A DNA stretch of 64,000 nt from Rhynchopus euleeides (GCA_963210315.1 OY723259.1:310001-374000); one strand, 5' to 3'. Positions 29,863-42,833 are shown, numbered from the stretch's first letter. A program made the numbers and translations. The notes: generated by a model not told the origin, from the letters alone.

Positions 29863-30236
29863 TGTACATCAGCTGTAAATCGGATGAAAAATGGGCCAAT
29901 TTAACGCACCGCCTTCGGGCACCGCAGTGAAGACCTCTAAAGAAAGATAGATGCCGGTTTGCTCTGCCTTGGCGTGACAATTGCCTTGACTGGAGCTCCA
30001 CGGGAGCAGCGCGCCGGTGGACACGCCGCCTTATCACTTGAGAGAGAGGAGGGGGAGGTGAGAGAGAGAGAGAGAGAGATGGAACGGCGGGTGGCCATGT
30101 CAGAAAATATGCCGGGGGTAGTTGGTTGATTGGTTGGCTTGGGGAGGGGCTTATGCTGCCCTGTATGGTCGCCCCACATTGAAGTGTGCTGGAAAATACT
30201 GCAAAAAATACAGCAGCAGTCTCTCGAGTCTTCCTT

Positions 30237-30803
30237 TCAGATGATTTTTGCATTGATCGCTTCCACCTCTGTGGTGAAGTGCACCTGCACCGCCGCCTGC
30301 TCCGTGTCGAAGTTGGAAGCAAGATGATCCAGCGTCGCCACCGCACCTGCGTATTTCTCACGTGCCCCCGCCAGCTGTGCCTGCACGGTGTCGAGCTGTG
30401 CACGCATCGCCTTCTTCGTCGGGTGGAACGCGTCGCTGACGTGTTTGATGATGTGGCCTCGGTGTGCATCCGACGACACACACCACATGCACAGGAGCTG
30501 AGACGCACACCCCTCATGCATGCACACCATGTCCGCGGGCTGGTTGTGAACCCCACACACCTCCAGCATGTGCTCTTCCGTGATCGGGTGGAACCTGGGG
30601 CGGTGTGCCTCTGCAATCGCGCTGATGGGATGCGCTGCTGCAAAACACGCGTCACCGCAGAAGCACCCCGTCACACCGCTGTCCTTGCAGCCGTGACACA
30701 CTGAGGCTGCACCCTTGCCGCACCCCATGCACTTCCCGAGTGCCATGCATGTCTCAAGCGGCGGTGCGGTTGCCTGCGGGAAGGTGTCGCTGTCGACCAC
30801 CAT
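30237..30803 (-). pseudogene. truncated zinc-finger/B-box paralogue (no WD40)
   Basis: 188 residues from the ATG at 30803, chosen by agreement with the neighbouring paralogue. A MYND-like cluster (CMGCGKGAASVCHGC, CFCGDAC) occupies residues 20-55, a B-box-like cluster (CGVHNQ, CMHEGC, CMWC, DAHRGH) about 75-120, and a coiled coil follows. After HF at about residue 178 the sequence no longer matches the paralogues, and a stop follows within 11 residues. The remaining coiled coil and the WD40 propeller are absent. Nucleotide similarity to 33420-33930 is very high, so it is a recent partial duplicate. It could act as a dominant fragment or be dead. Confidence 0.75.
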
Positions 30804-32114
30804 TGTCTCTCCACCTGCCGATGTGTGCACTGGGAGGCCACTGTGGTGTGCACTAGGAGGCCACGGTCGGACAGGACAGCCAATACAATACGCAAATATC
30901 AATATCAAAAAAGCGTATCGCGGGAGACGGGAGTGGGAGCTCAGCCACTCCTTTCTGTTGCATTAGATACCGTTGAGTGTAAAACCTGACGTATGTAGGG
31001 GGAGCAAAACACCACTCGTTGGACCCGATGAACGGTGGCCTCGTTGGCCTGAAGGGGTGCTTGTTATCCTTTCCCTTTCCAACCTTGCAAGAGACAGTTG
31101 CAAGTGGTCGAAAAAAGGATTGCCGGGTTTCTTTTGTTTTGTTTGTGCAACCTTCTGGTCACCTGCACGTTGGGGCGTGGAGTGTAGGTGAACAGAACAT
31201 TGCTCCACTGAAACCTTTTAAGTTCTGAACGCCTTCCGTGAGCACGGTGCGTTTGACACAACATAAAGCACCCACAGGGACGTCGTCGTCTCTCTAGTCC
31301 GACTCCCTAGTCAAGTGAATCACCGAAGGCGCTTAAGAAGACTTGGTGTTCGCTGATGTGCGCACAAGCGGAAAAAAGTGCACTGAATGGCACGGCAGCA
31401 ACACACACAGGTGAACAAATACGTTGCTCCCACTGCAACCGTTGGAGATCATCGGGGGTCTTCGCTCAGAAATGCAGAAAAGTGAGGTAAAGTGAGCCCA
31501 CCTCACGCAACTGGCTGTCAAGTGACACAGTTTGACAGTTGACACAAAGTGACACGAACAAGAGCGAAGGCTCCCAACGCATTCCGCAAGGGCACGGTGC
31601 GTTGTCACATAACTGCAGGGAGTTGTTGTTACTTTTGTGATGCAAAGCCGTACAAAACAAAGGCAAATCCGCAGGAGGAGGTTCGCTTGTTGCCCAAAGC
31701 GCTGCCCCCCTGTCTGTCTGACACTGGCAGGAGTCTTGTGTTCTCTCTCTCGCCCCACCCTTGTGAGCCTGAAGTACAGAAAGTGAAAGGCAAGCAAGAA
31801 GCAGATCGAGAACTTACTAGTAAATCGCTCGCAGCGAAACAAATAATTACATGTGTCTGTTGCATTGCCTCCGAGAAGGCATGCTGACACAACACTACGC
31901 TGCGGTGTGTTAGGGTGGGGTTGGGGGAACACAAAAGACGTTGGGTTTGACACGCACCACTGGAGCAAGTCTGCTGCGCGCCTATCTCTCAGCCCTGGCA
32001 AGAGGCTGTCGATGTTGATGCAAACCCCCAGCTATGCGGGTGGGTGGTGGGCTCCAGCCAACAAGCGCCACACCGCGTGGCAGTGCGACAACAGCGAAGG
32101 CTGTGTGTCCAGGG
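30804..32114. other. intergenic DNA with dispersed repeats
   Basis: 31105-31262 is nearly identical to 50024-50178 (GTTTGTGCAACCTTCTGGTC block). Shorter echoes of it occur at 31390-31445 and 31555-31610. A single GGGGGTCTTCGCT end lies at 31453. Open frames on the minus strand (31333-32001) have no recognisable domain. Confidence 0.5.
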
Positions 32115-33959
32115 CTACTCATCCACAGCGTTCCATGTGGAGACAGCAGTCACCTGCACCTGGCTCTTCCTACCTGTGAAGACCCACCTGCCACAGGTGC
32201 TCAGTGCAATAGCCCGACACTCCGACACAGGCAGTGTGCCCACACACTCCCCTGTGCTGAGCTTCAGAAGGTATGCTTTCGGACGGTCCACCACAGCCAC
32301 TACGTCGCCCAGTTTCGAAACCGCCATACTCCAAAGTGGATATGTGGCTGTCCACAGATTCGACAGGCAGGTGCGTGTGGTCGTGCACTACACTCTCACG
32401 GATCTGTCGAATGAACACGACACCAGCTGTGTCTCGTCCGTGGTGAGGGTAACTTGGCGCAGGTCTTCGGTGTGACCCTCGAGGTTGTGTGTGTGCTGCA
32501 GGGTGTTGACGTCCCACTCGCATATAGCCTTGCCGTCAGATGCTGTGGCAAAGATGCTTGTATGGGACACTGCGACGGCAAAGAACCTAAAGAAGTCATC
32601 AGCAGGCGCAGCTTGCTTCAGTTCACCGGTACACACACCCTGCACAACATCCCACACACGCAGTGACCAGTCTGTCGACCCTGTCACCAGACGACCTGTG
32701 TGTGTCCATGCTGCTGAACATACTTCATCAGCGTGGCCTTGCAGCGTGTGGATGCGTTCCCACGTCGCTGTGCAGAACACAGCAACTGTCTTGTCACGTG
32801 AAGCAGAGGCAAGCCACTGCCCACACCTCGAGAACGCACATTCATGATCAGCATCACCATGCTTCAACTTCACCACTTTCTCTGCAGTAGTGGTGTCGTA
32901 CACGAATAGATGACCTTCAGAAGTGCTAACACAGCACAGCCTCCCGCAGGGTGACACTGCCATGCTACAAACACCTGAGCCTTCAGTACTGTACACAGCA
33001 GGAGCCTTCACCAGCATGCGGACGGATGGGACATCAAGACTGACGCAGGACTCAGGAGGGACCGCCTCCGCAGTGCACAGGGCGCTCAGCCGTGCACTGC
33101 GATGCTGCAGCGTGCATGGCATCTTCTCAGGCAGGGCGAGTACCGCCTCCAGTTGTGACTCCACTGGAGTCAGCTGTTTGATGTAGTGTTCGCACAGGAT
33201 GATGTGTTCACGTGCACGGAACAGACGAAGGTACTTCTCGTGCAGCAGCTCGTGTGTGGCGGCGATGCGCTGCCTCACGAGGCGCTCCTCCTGTTGCAGG
33301 TGTGGCGTCGCACGCAGCTGCTTCTTGCGCACACGTGCCTCGCGCAGGTACAACGTCGCACGCAGTTCCTCCTCCTCGTCCGCAACATCGCACCGCTGGT
33401 CGCCCTCCTTGTGTGCAAGCACCGCCGTGCGGAAGTGCAGCTGCACCGCCGCCTGCTCCGTGTCGAAGCTGGAAGCAAGATGATCCAGCGTCGTCACCGC
33501 ACTTGCATAAATATCGCGTGCCTCCGCCAGCTGTGCCTGCACGGTGTCGAGGTGTGCACGCATCGCCTTCTTCGTCGGGTGGAACGCATCGTCGACATGA
33601 TTGAGAACGTGGCCTCGGTGTGCATCCGACGAGACACACCGCATGCACAGGAGCTGAGACGCACACCCCTCATGCATGCACACCATGTCCGCACGCTGGT
33701 TGTGAACCCCACACACCTCCAGCATGTGCTCTTCCGTGATCGGGTGGAACCTGGAGCGGTGTGCCTCTGCAATCGCGTTGAGGGGATGCGCTGCTGCAAA
33801 ACACGCGTCACCGCAGAAGCACCCCGTCACACCGCCGTCCCTGCAGACGTGACACACTGAGGCTGCACCCTTGCCGCACCCCATGCACTTCCCGAGTGCC
33901 ATGCATGTCTCAAGCGGCGGTGCGGTTGCCTGCGGCAAGGCGTCGTTGCCGACCCCCAT
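32115..33959 (-). CDS. zinc-finger / B-box / WD40 protein with in-frame TAG
   Basis: Starts at the ATG at 33959. Residues 20-55 form a MYND-like cluster (CMGCGKGAASVCHVC, CFCGDAC), 75-120 a B-box, about 125-310 a coiled coil, and from about 330 WD40 blades (LASASRDKTVAVF, LVTGSTDWSLRVWDV, HNLEGHTEDL). This is a TRIM-like layout, likely a cytosolic scaffold or ubiquitin-ligase partner; no RING is present. At 32388-32390 an in-frame TAG replaces the TGG (Trp) codon of the paralogue at 34352-36175. The same frame then continues for about 90 codons through the last blades to a stop at 32115, giving 614 codons against 607 in the paralogue. Either a young nonsense mutation, a sequencing difference or a read-through codon. 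Confidence 0.85.
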
Positions 33960-34351
33960 TGTTTGTCCACCTGTCTATTATCTGTTGGCGTGTGTGGTGT
34001 TCACTGCGGTGTGCACTGTCACGCGGCAGCAACACAGGGCGGCACGAAACACAGGTGGGGCGGGAGGGCTGCTCGCTCGTCTTGCAGAACACCGCATGAA
34101 TACCTCGTGCAGCCGCATCCCAAACTTCACCTCGTTTCGCCACGGGGAGGCGCTACACACGGTACAGCCCTGTGGGAGAAAGCTAACTTGTGACAAGTCA
34201 GAAGCAAGGTTGGGAAGACACGCCAAGAGAGCCACGGGGGCCACTAAGCAATGGAAGCTCGGAAGCTACTGTGTGCCCGAAGGACACCAGGATGCGTTGG
34301 TTAGGTCCCCCGAAGATGAGGAGGCACAACAGGGCGGGAAGGATGGGGGGC
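33960..34351. other. intergenic region between two WD40 paralogues
   Basis: About 390 bp hold the promoter of the 33959 gene and the 3' end of the next. No TATA-like box or known site is recognised. Confidence 0.4.
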
Positions 34352-36175
34352 CTAGAGGCCTACACCGCAGTCGTCTACAGCAGTCACCTGCACCTGCCCC
34401 TTCCCACCCGTGAAGACCCACCTGCCGCAGGTGCTTAGTGCGACAGCCCAGCAATCCGACACAGGCAGTGTGCCGACACACTCCCCTGTGCTGAGCTTCA
34501 GCAGATACGCAGCAGTACGACTCAGCACCGCCACCACGTCGCCCTGCTGCGACACTGACACTCGGAGGAGCCCGCCTGTGTCCGTGCGAGCCCTCTTGGG
34601 AGGCTTCTGACCCAGTCCACACCCCATCGTCAGCAGGCAGGTGCGTGTGGTCGTGCACCATACCTTCGCAGACGTGTCGGAGGAGCACGACACCAGCTGT
34701 GTCTCGTCGGTGGTGAGGGTGACTTGGAGGATGTGGTCTGTATGCCCAGGGAGGCTGTGTGTGTGCTGCAGGGTCTTGACGTCCCACTCGTAGATGGTCC
34801 AGCTGTCGGGTGCTGTGGCGAAGATGCTTGTGTGTGACACTGCGATGCTGAAGAGGATGCCGTGCACGGCCTGCTTCCTTTCAGCGGTGCACACACCCTG
34901 TGCCACACCCCACACACGCAGCGACTGGTCGAAGGATGCTGTCACGAGATAGGATGTGTGCGTCCACGCCACCGCACGTATCTCTGCAGGGTGGCCTTGC
35001 AGCGTGTGCGTGCATTCCCACGTCGCTGTGCAGAACACAGCAACTGTCTTGTCACGTGAAGCAGAGGCAAGCCACTTCCCACACCTGGAGAACGCAACAC
35101 ATGCAAGAGATGTTGCCCCATGCTTCAGCTGCACGACCTGCCCTGCAGTGGTGGTGTCATACACGAACACCCCACCCCCGCCATTCCCGGCACAGCACAG
35201 CCTGCCACAGGCTGACAGCGCCAGAGCTGTAACCATGCCACTGGTTGGGTATGCGGCAGGTGCCTTCACCGCGAGAGCCTGTGCAGGAGGGACGTCGCCG
35301 ACAGTGCACTCTGGGGGCCCGTCTGCAGCACACAGGCTCAGCTGTGCGCTGCGCTTCTGAAGCGTGTGAATCATGTTCTCAGGCAGGTCGAGTGCCGCCT
35401 CCAGCTGTGGCAACAGTGCGGCTCGCTGGTTGATGTAGTGCTCGCACAGGATGGTGTGCTCCCCCGCACGGAACAGACGCCGGTGATTCTCGTGCAGCAG
35501 CTCGTGTGTGGCGGCGATGCCCTGCCTCACGAGGCACTCTTCATGCTGCAGGGAGGCCGCCCCACGCAGCTGCCTGCGCAACCCTGCCTCTGTTGCCTGC
35601 ACACCCAGGCGGAGGTGCCCCTCCTCGTCCGCAACATCACACCGCTGGCCGGAACACTTGTGTGCAAGCACCGCCATGCCGAAGTGCACCTGCACCTCCT
35701 CTGACTGCTCCGAGTTGGACCTGCCAGCAAGATAATCCAGCATTGCCACCGCACGTGCACAACTCTCGCGTGCCTCCGCCAGCTGTGCCTGCACGGTGTC
35801 GAGCTGTTCCCGGAGAGACGTCTTCAGCGGGAGGAACGCCTTGTTGACGTGTTTGATGATGTGGCCCTCGTGTGCATCCAGCGACACACACAGCGAGCAG
35901 AGAAGCTGAGACGCACACCCCTCATGCATGCACACCATGTCCGCACGCTGGTTGTGAACCCCACACACCTCCAGCATGTGCTCTTCCGTGATCGGGTGGA
36001 ACCTGGGGCGGTGTACCTCTGCAATCGCGGTGATGGGATGCGCTGCTGCAAAACACGCGTCACCGCAGAAGCACCCCGTCACACCGCTGTCCCTGCAGCC
36101 GTGGCACACTGATGATGCATCCTTGCAGCAGACAATGCACTTCCTGGGCACTGCGATGTTGCCATCCGCCCACAT
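34352..36175 (-). CDS. zinc-finger / B-box / WD40 protein, intact
   Basis: 607 residues from the ATG at 36175 (MWADGNIAVPRKC). The frame is open further upstream, but that part is GC-rich repeat DNA without paralogue support. MYND-like cluster at 13-46 (CIVCCKDASSVCHGC, CFCGDACFAAAH), B-box at 70-115 (CGVHNQ, CMHEGC, CSLC, DAHEGH), coiled coil 120-300, and seven WD40 blades from about 310 to the end, enough for a closed propeller. The penultimate linker contains a basic KPPKRAR stretch. It is the only complete member of the local trio. All three face the same way, as expected of tandem duplication. The substrate is unknown. Confidence 0.88.
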   Translation of the reverse strand: MWADGNIAVPRKCIVCCKDASSVCHGCRDSGVTGCFCGDACFAAAHPITAIAEVHRPRFHPITEEHMLEVCGVHNQRADMVCMHEGCASQLLCSLCVSLDAHEGHIIKHVNKAFLPLKTSLREQLDTVQAQLAEARESCARAVAMLDYLAGRSNSEQSEEVQVHFGMAVLAHKCSGQRCDVADEEGHLRLGVQATEAGLRRQLRGAASLQHEECLVRQGIAATHELLHENHRRLFRAGEHTILCEHYINQRAALLPQLEAALDLPENMIHTLQKRSAQLSLCAADGPPECTVGDVPPAQALAVKAPAAYPTSGMVTALALSACGRLCCAGNGGGGVFVYDTTTAGQVVQLKHGATSLACVAFSRCGKWLASASRDKTVAVFCTATWECTHTLQGHPAEIRAVAWTHTSYLVTASFDQSLRVWGVAQGVCTAERKQAVHGILFSIAVSHTSIFATAPDSWTIYEWDVKTLQHTHSLPGHTDHILQVTLTTDETQLVSCSSDTSAKVWCTTTRTCLLTMGCGLGQKPPKRARTDTGGLLRVSVSQQGDVVAVLSRTAAYLLKLSTGECVGTLPVSDCWAVALSTCGRWVFTGGKGQVQVTAVDDCGVGL

Positions 36176-36194
36176 TGTGCACCTGTAGTTGTGG

Positions 36195-36931
36195 CTGGGT
36201 GATCCGCAAACACACAGAAAGGAAATGCATAACCAAGCTCGCACAGAAATCAACCCAAATCTGCCACATCTCTCATCGCCACACATTGCCTCCGCACAGT
36301 GCCTTTTCCGGTTCGTTCCGTGCATTTTTTTCGGTCTTAACAACCGACCCGACCCTACACACCCCCCCCCCCCTCCTCCCCCCACCCCGATGGAGCGCTG
36401 CCAGCAGCCTCGAGAGACAAGTCGGAAAACAGCACCACCACCACCACCCCTCCCCCATCCACCGCACCTTCTCGGAGCTTCGGAGAGGGAGGGGGGAGGG
36501 GTGTAGGCACGAAACCAACGCACACCCACAATGTGCAGGGCAACACACCACACACAGACACACACCCATCCCATACAGCCATCACCAAGCCCCTCCACTC
36601 CCCACCCCCTCGTTGGATCGCTCGCCGCCTTCCGAGATGTTTGAAAGACGGAAAGAGAGAGAGTGCGCGGTCGCCCATGCGCGGTCACCGCACGCGCCTA
36701 CAGGCTTCCGGGCCTACCTTAATCCTCCTTCCTCACGTAGCGCGTCACCGGGCGCTACAGACCGTGTGGCGCCTGCGCCTCCTCCTCCTCCTGTGTCACT
36801 TCCCTCACCCCACCAGAGCAGCTCCTCTCTCAAACAAGGGGAGTCTACCGGGCCGCGGGCCCGCGTAGTTAAGTAGACGACACCCTTGGGGTGCGAGTAT
36901 TTTCGTTTCGGGGATATTCACACTATAAGCA
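36195..36931. promoter_or_regulatory. upstream region of WD40 gene, duplicated at 27412-28148
   Basis: Directly 5' of the ATG at 36175. It contains C-rich runs, a CACCACCACCACC tract and a hairpin GGGCCGCGGGCCCGCG near 36850. It probably includes promoter and 5' UTR, since it was duplicated as a unit with the gene start in at least one other place. No defined element can be named. Confidence 0.45.
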
Positions 36932-38881
<1,950 letters not shown>

Positions 38882-39204
38882 CACGGTGGACTCCAGCGGC
38901 CCTAGCGGGAGTCTGAGCGGGTGTCAAAGACTCCCGCTAGCGGGAGTCCAGACTCCCGCTAGCGGGAGTCTATACTCCCGCTAGGGGGAGTCTGACTCCC
39001 CCTAGCGGGAGTCTTTTCACCTATTTTCATCCATTTTTCCCATGATATAGTTACAGTCTACTGGCGTGGGGGGTAAAATCATGGTGGAAGAGGGATGGGG
39101 AGGGGCTTGTTTTGCTTCTGTCAGTTTCCCCGGACTCTGGACTACCTACCTATCCTCCTGGTAGCGGCTGCACCTGCGGAGGTGAGCGGTTAGAATTTGA
39201 GGTG

Positions 39205-39840
39205 TCAAAGTGCGGCCATCGCCTGTCGTAGTTGTGTTACACCTTGGGCAAGACAAGCCATCCTGCAGGCCTCATCTTCTTCGTCAGAACTGTCATCCCC
39301 CTCCTGCTGTGCGCGTTGGTCAAGCGTGCTCAAAGTCGCCTCGGATGACACGAATGGTGTGAAAGTCGCCCCCAGCGGGATTGGCATTTTGCACAAGCAG
39401 AGCGATAATTTGCGGTGTCCTTCGGGGAACCGGGACAGGAAGTAGGGCGCGCTGATGGGTTCAACGAAGTCCTGTGTGTTGCAGTGCACAAACCCCTTCT
39501 GCAGCTGTGTCAACTGTGTGCAAAGAACATACACAGCCAATCTATGAGCGTGTCGGGTGTGCAGACACGGACACAGGATGACTTCTCTATACCCGAGGAT
39601 CCCGTCCTGCGACAGGTGCGCAACCTTCCAAGGCATGCCCGATGCGCGCCGCTTCTCTTCTGCCATCGCAAGATCTCTCGTAAGTTGCGGAGCTGGCGAT
39701 TGTAACGGCATCTTTCTTGCGATGTCCGTTCTCTGCTTCTTCAAATTCGTCGTTGTTCTGCAGAGGCACTGCATCTTCTGGAGCCCACCAATGATGGAGA
39801 CTGTGTACGTAGGCATTGCGCGTTGATCCCTTTTCGGCAT
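39205..39840 (-). CDS. uncharacterised C-terminal protein segment of element N2
   Basis: 211 codons from the ATG at 39840. Unlike in N1, upstream and downstream parts are in one frame because the 190-bp segment is absent. It ends in DDSSDEEDEACRMACLAQ and a short tail. No family is recognised. A second frame over 39587-40069 (GHTYKGLFRYLFVSLAD) equals the middle segment of N1. Confidence 0.5.
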   Translation of the reverse strand: MPKRDQRAMPTYTVSIIGGLQKMQCLCRTTTNLKKQRTDIARKMPLQSPAPQLTRDLAMAEEKRRASGMPWKVAHLSQDGILGYREVILCPCLHTRHAHRLAVYVLCTQLTQLQKGFVHCNTQDFVEPISAPYFLSRFPEGHRKLSLCLCKMPIPLGATFTPFVSSEATLSTLDQRAQQEGDDSSDEEDEACRMACLAQGVTQLRQAMAAL

Positions 39841-40069
39841 GCTCCATCAACCAGTGAAATATATGCCCTGAGATCCGAGCACGCAAGAAGGGAATCCGGG
39901 CTGACTCATCCTTGCATCCCCAGAAGTGCCAGGGGATGTCTGCATACCGGAAATGCATGAGGTCTGCAAGGGAGACAAAGAGGTAGCGGAACAAGCCCTT
40001 GTAGGTGTGTCCTGTGACAGGCAAGCACGACCTTCCGGAACTGAGCACCTGTCCCATTCTGCGACACAT

Positions 40070-40339
40070 TCAGTGCAAGGTTTGTACAGGTCTTGTCGAA
40101 TATTTTTTTGTTGTCTCATCCAGTACCCTGATCAGCCGCATGGCGAGCCCCTTGCAGTCATGGAGTGCTGGGGTGACGTAGCGGGCATTGGGAAGCACAC
40201 CTGCCAAGAGGGAGGGGTAGCCAGCCTCTTTTATCTCAGAGAGAGTCAGGTGCGGGTATCGATGCACCTGTTGATACCAGCGTTCTTCTGGGATGTCGCA
40301 CAGTGAGCATCGGTGCCCTCGCCCCCCGCATCGCCTCAT
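40070..40339 (-). CDS. uncharacterised coding segment of element N2
   Basis: 89 codons (MRRCGGRGHRCSLCDIPEER...). It corresponds to 12275-12498 of N1 but reads through the uninterrupted TCATCCAG site. The C/H-rich beginning may bind zinc. Confidence 0.5.
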   Translation of the reverse strand: MRRCGGRGHRCSLCDIPEERWYQQVHRYPHLTLSEIKEAGYPSLLAGVLPNARYVTPALHDCKGLAMRLIRVLDETTKKYSTRPVQTLH

Positions 40340-40854
40340 TGTTGCCCACTGCTGATCTATACTCCCGCTAGCGGGAGTTGGACTCCCCCTAGTTGAGACT
40401 CCCGAAAAGGGTTAAACCCGGTAGTGGTACCCTACCCCCGCTGGAGTCCACCGTGCAAGGCCGGATCAGCCCACGGGTGGGTTTGAGGAAGAAATCTGGG
40501 GGGGCAAATTTTGCTGCGACTTCCGGTTTCACCCGGCCGAACTCCAGCATCTATCCAGACCCACGGTGCCAAGCCGTTCGCCCGTGTCGCGATCATTCGC
40601 GGCTTCAGGCTGCCCCCGACGACACGTTTGTATCCTGCACCTTGCCATACTTCGCCTCCACCTTGTATATGACGGAGAGCGCCCTCCTTCCGCATCGTTG
40701 CGACTTCCCTGACAGCGAACTTATCCATGTCAGGGAAGACATGGCGATGATTGCGTTGGCCACCTGGGTGCTGTGCTGGTGGAGCTCCTTGCTCAACACC
40801 GTTGCTAGGAGCCTTCTAATGGATCCCAGTGTCAGCACACTGCCCCCTTTTTTA

Positions 40855-41324
40855 CTGGGGGGGGGGGCAAATACAAGGGTATACTCTTCTATTCACCGTG
40901 CCAGCTTACGTAATTCAGGGTTCCCAAAAAATTGTTTTTTAGCTGAAAAGTTGTCTACCATGCAAATACAAGAGTATATACTCTTGTATTTGCATACTAG
41001 AAATGTGGCCTCCAGGTGGGCCCTCATGGGGCAGCGGCGCCGAATAGACAATACGAGCGTCCTCTTGGCCTTTCCCACCCCCGAGGCGACTCCCACCCGA
41101 CCGTGACGACTCCAGACAGGAGGCCCACTGGCCTGGGGGAGGTCATTGGAAGCACAAAATATGATGAAAACCCCACAAAAGTTCTCCAAAAGTCTAGTAT
41201 GCAAATACAAGAGTATACTCTTGTATTTGCTCGGTGAACTTTTTAAAATCGCAATTTCTGGAGTACTCTTGTATTAGCATATACCCTTGTATTTGCATAT
41301 ACTCTTGTATTTGCCCCCCCCCAG
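40855..41324. mobile_element. 470-bp MITE with CTGGGGG ends and TA duplication
   Basis: CTGGGGGGGGGG next to GCAAATACAAG at one end, and the inverse at the other. It is flanked by TA (40853-40854 and 41325-41326), while the matching site in N1 (about 13007-13014) has TA once. Palindromes of ATACAAGAGTATACTCTTGT type recur inside. Its ends, G-run and TA duplication match the pogo-like transposon at 7713, which is a plausible source of its transposase. Confidence 0.92.
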
Positions 41325-41328
41325 TAAC

Positions 41329-41457
41329 AGGGAAGGCCGTGCAAAAATCATGCACAATGTTCGTCGCCTCCGCAGCCTCGGGACTCTCTGCGCTCTTCTT
41401 CTTCTTAATCGACTTTGCCGCCGGCTTCGCTGCCGGCTTCGTTGTCGTCTTCCCCAT
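41329..41457 (-). pseudogene. N-terminal segment of N2 protein, split by the MITE
   Basis: Begins with the same lysine/alanine-rich residues as the 13144 frame of N1 (MGKTTTKPAAKPAAKSIKKK). The rest of the segment lies beyond the MITE at 40605-40838. N2 could therefore not express this part intact. Confidence 0.6.
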
Positions 41458-41892
41458 TTTTGTGAATCAGGTCTGCGAGCTGGGATGGGTGGAAACGTCC
41501 GTTTCGTTTGGTGTGGCTGTACTTCAGTGACGAGTGCCACATTGCATAGGTATCATGGGAAAAATGAGTGAAAATAGGTGAAAAGACTCCCGCTAGGGGG
41601 AGTCAGACTCCCGCTAGCGGGAGTTGGACTCCCCCTAGTTGAGACTCCCGAAAAGGGTTACCCTACCCCCGCTGGAGTCCACCGTGTACGCAGACAGACA
41701 GAATATGATAACCTAAGCAATGGCAGCCACAAACCTCTTGTTTGGCGGAGTTGCTGCGCCTCACGATAGCAGAAAAGATGCGCGCACGGCAGGAGGTGCT
41801 GGAGAGGGGAGGGGGGGGGGGGGGGATGGGGAAGGAGCCACGCACACTTGACATCACACAAAACATGGGATGAGAAATCCAAACCCGTTCAT

Positions 41893-42083
41893 TTTTTAAG
41901 CACACTCGTGTGAGCGGAAAGCGCCCCACCACAGCTGCAACCAAACGTGCTCTATACACTAACCCCACCCTTCATCAGGCTCAGGGTGTGATCAGTTCAG
42001 GGTTTTGTGTGTAGAAGCGTCAACGCAACAAACAAAAGGAAATTCATCAGAGCGGTTGTAGCTGTGAAGTGATAGGGCGCTTT
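41893..42083 (+). repeat. solo A-B split-repeat unit of the element A family
   Basis: A full A2-B2 unit (TTTTAAGCACACTCGTGTG through GAAGTGATAGGGCGCTTT) without any coding region, close to 2773-2959 reversed. It is the analogue of a solo LTR, likely left by recombinase-mediated or homologous loss of the body of a retroelement. Confidence 0.85.
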
Positions 42084-42726
42084 TTGCTTTTCCGTCAATA
42101 TGGATCACACAAAAGGATGACAAAAAAAGCAGCGGGAGGGGGGGGGGTTTGATCGTTGAGAGTGACTGGCTGGAAAAGGAACACCTTCTTGCAATGTTAG
42201 GGAGGGGGAGGGGGGTGAGGGAGGGAGATGTGCCTTCGACAAAAAACCCACCCTCTCTGGCGACAAACTGTGTCGGTTTGCCACCTCCCCCCCCCCCCCC
42301 CTGTATCCCACGAGGCACACAGCCTGCCCTCCTTTTATCCCCGCACTTCTGGACGAAGCACCCTCTCTCCCCCACCACCCCCCCCTTCAGAACTTTGACA
42401 CATTTCGTCACAGAGTGACGCCCTCCCTCCCCTCCCTGAGGGATACTCAAGAAACGACACCGGACTGGCATGCTATTGGTTATTGCATAAAAACTATACG
42501 TTGAGGGGATGGAATGGGACATCCCCGCAGCTCAGGCGGGGCGGGTCTGTGATGATAAGACACGCCCCGGGCACTTCTTGTTGCAGGAGTCCTCCATCAT
42601 CCAGGAGGTGGAGGGGGCAGGGGGTGTGACAGGGAAGTACAAAGACAAATGCTGTTCTGTTGAGGGGGCGGGGGTGGGGGTGTGTGAGTGGCACATCGCG
42701 ATCGACAGTATATTTTTTCGACAGAG
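42084..42726. other. unannotated stretch
   Basis: Long C and G runs and the diverged TTTGATCGTTGAGAGTGACT repeat at 42148. No gene is supported. Confidence 0.4.
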
Positions 42727-42833
42727 GGGGCCTTCGCTACGGGGCGATCGTCAGTGCATTTTGGTGCATTTCCTAAGGAAGCTAGCTGAAAACTGACGAA
42801 GAATAACGAATCATTACGGCCAGCGAAGACCCC
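42727..42833. mobile_element. 107-bp TIR mini-element, GGGGYCTTCGCT family, copy 2
   Basis: Same ends as 1296-1401, flanked by CAGAG on both sides (42722-42726 and 42834-42838). The interior is collinear with the other copies. Confidence 0.8.

Larger units (their letters stand above)
38882..41686 (-). mobile_element. CACGGTGG-ended TIR element N2
   Basis: Same ends as N1, flanked by TA (38880-38881 and 41687-41688). It is collinear and nearly identical to 10187-13417 except that it lacks the hAT insertion and the 190-bp segment of N1, and carries its own 470-bp MITE at 40855-41324. The internal terminus-like block is present here too (to about 40457). Confidence 0.88.

Noticed and set aside
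36176-36688. N-terminal extension of the WD40 gene to 36688
   Set aside because: The extension is duplicated DNA rich in homopolymers, has no counterpart in the paralogues and also stays open at 27412-28148 without a gene; the ATG at 36175 fits better.
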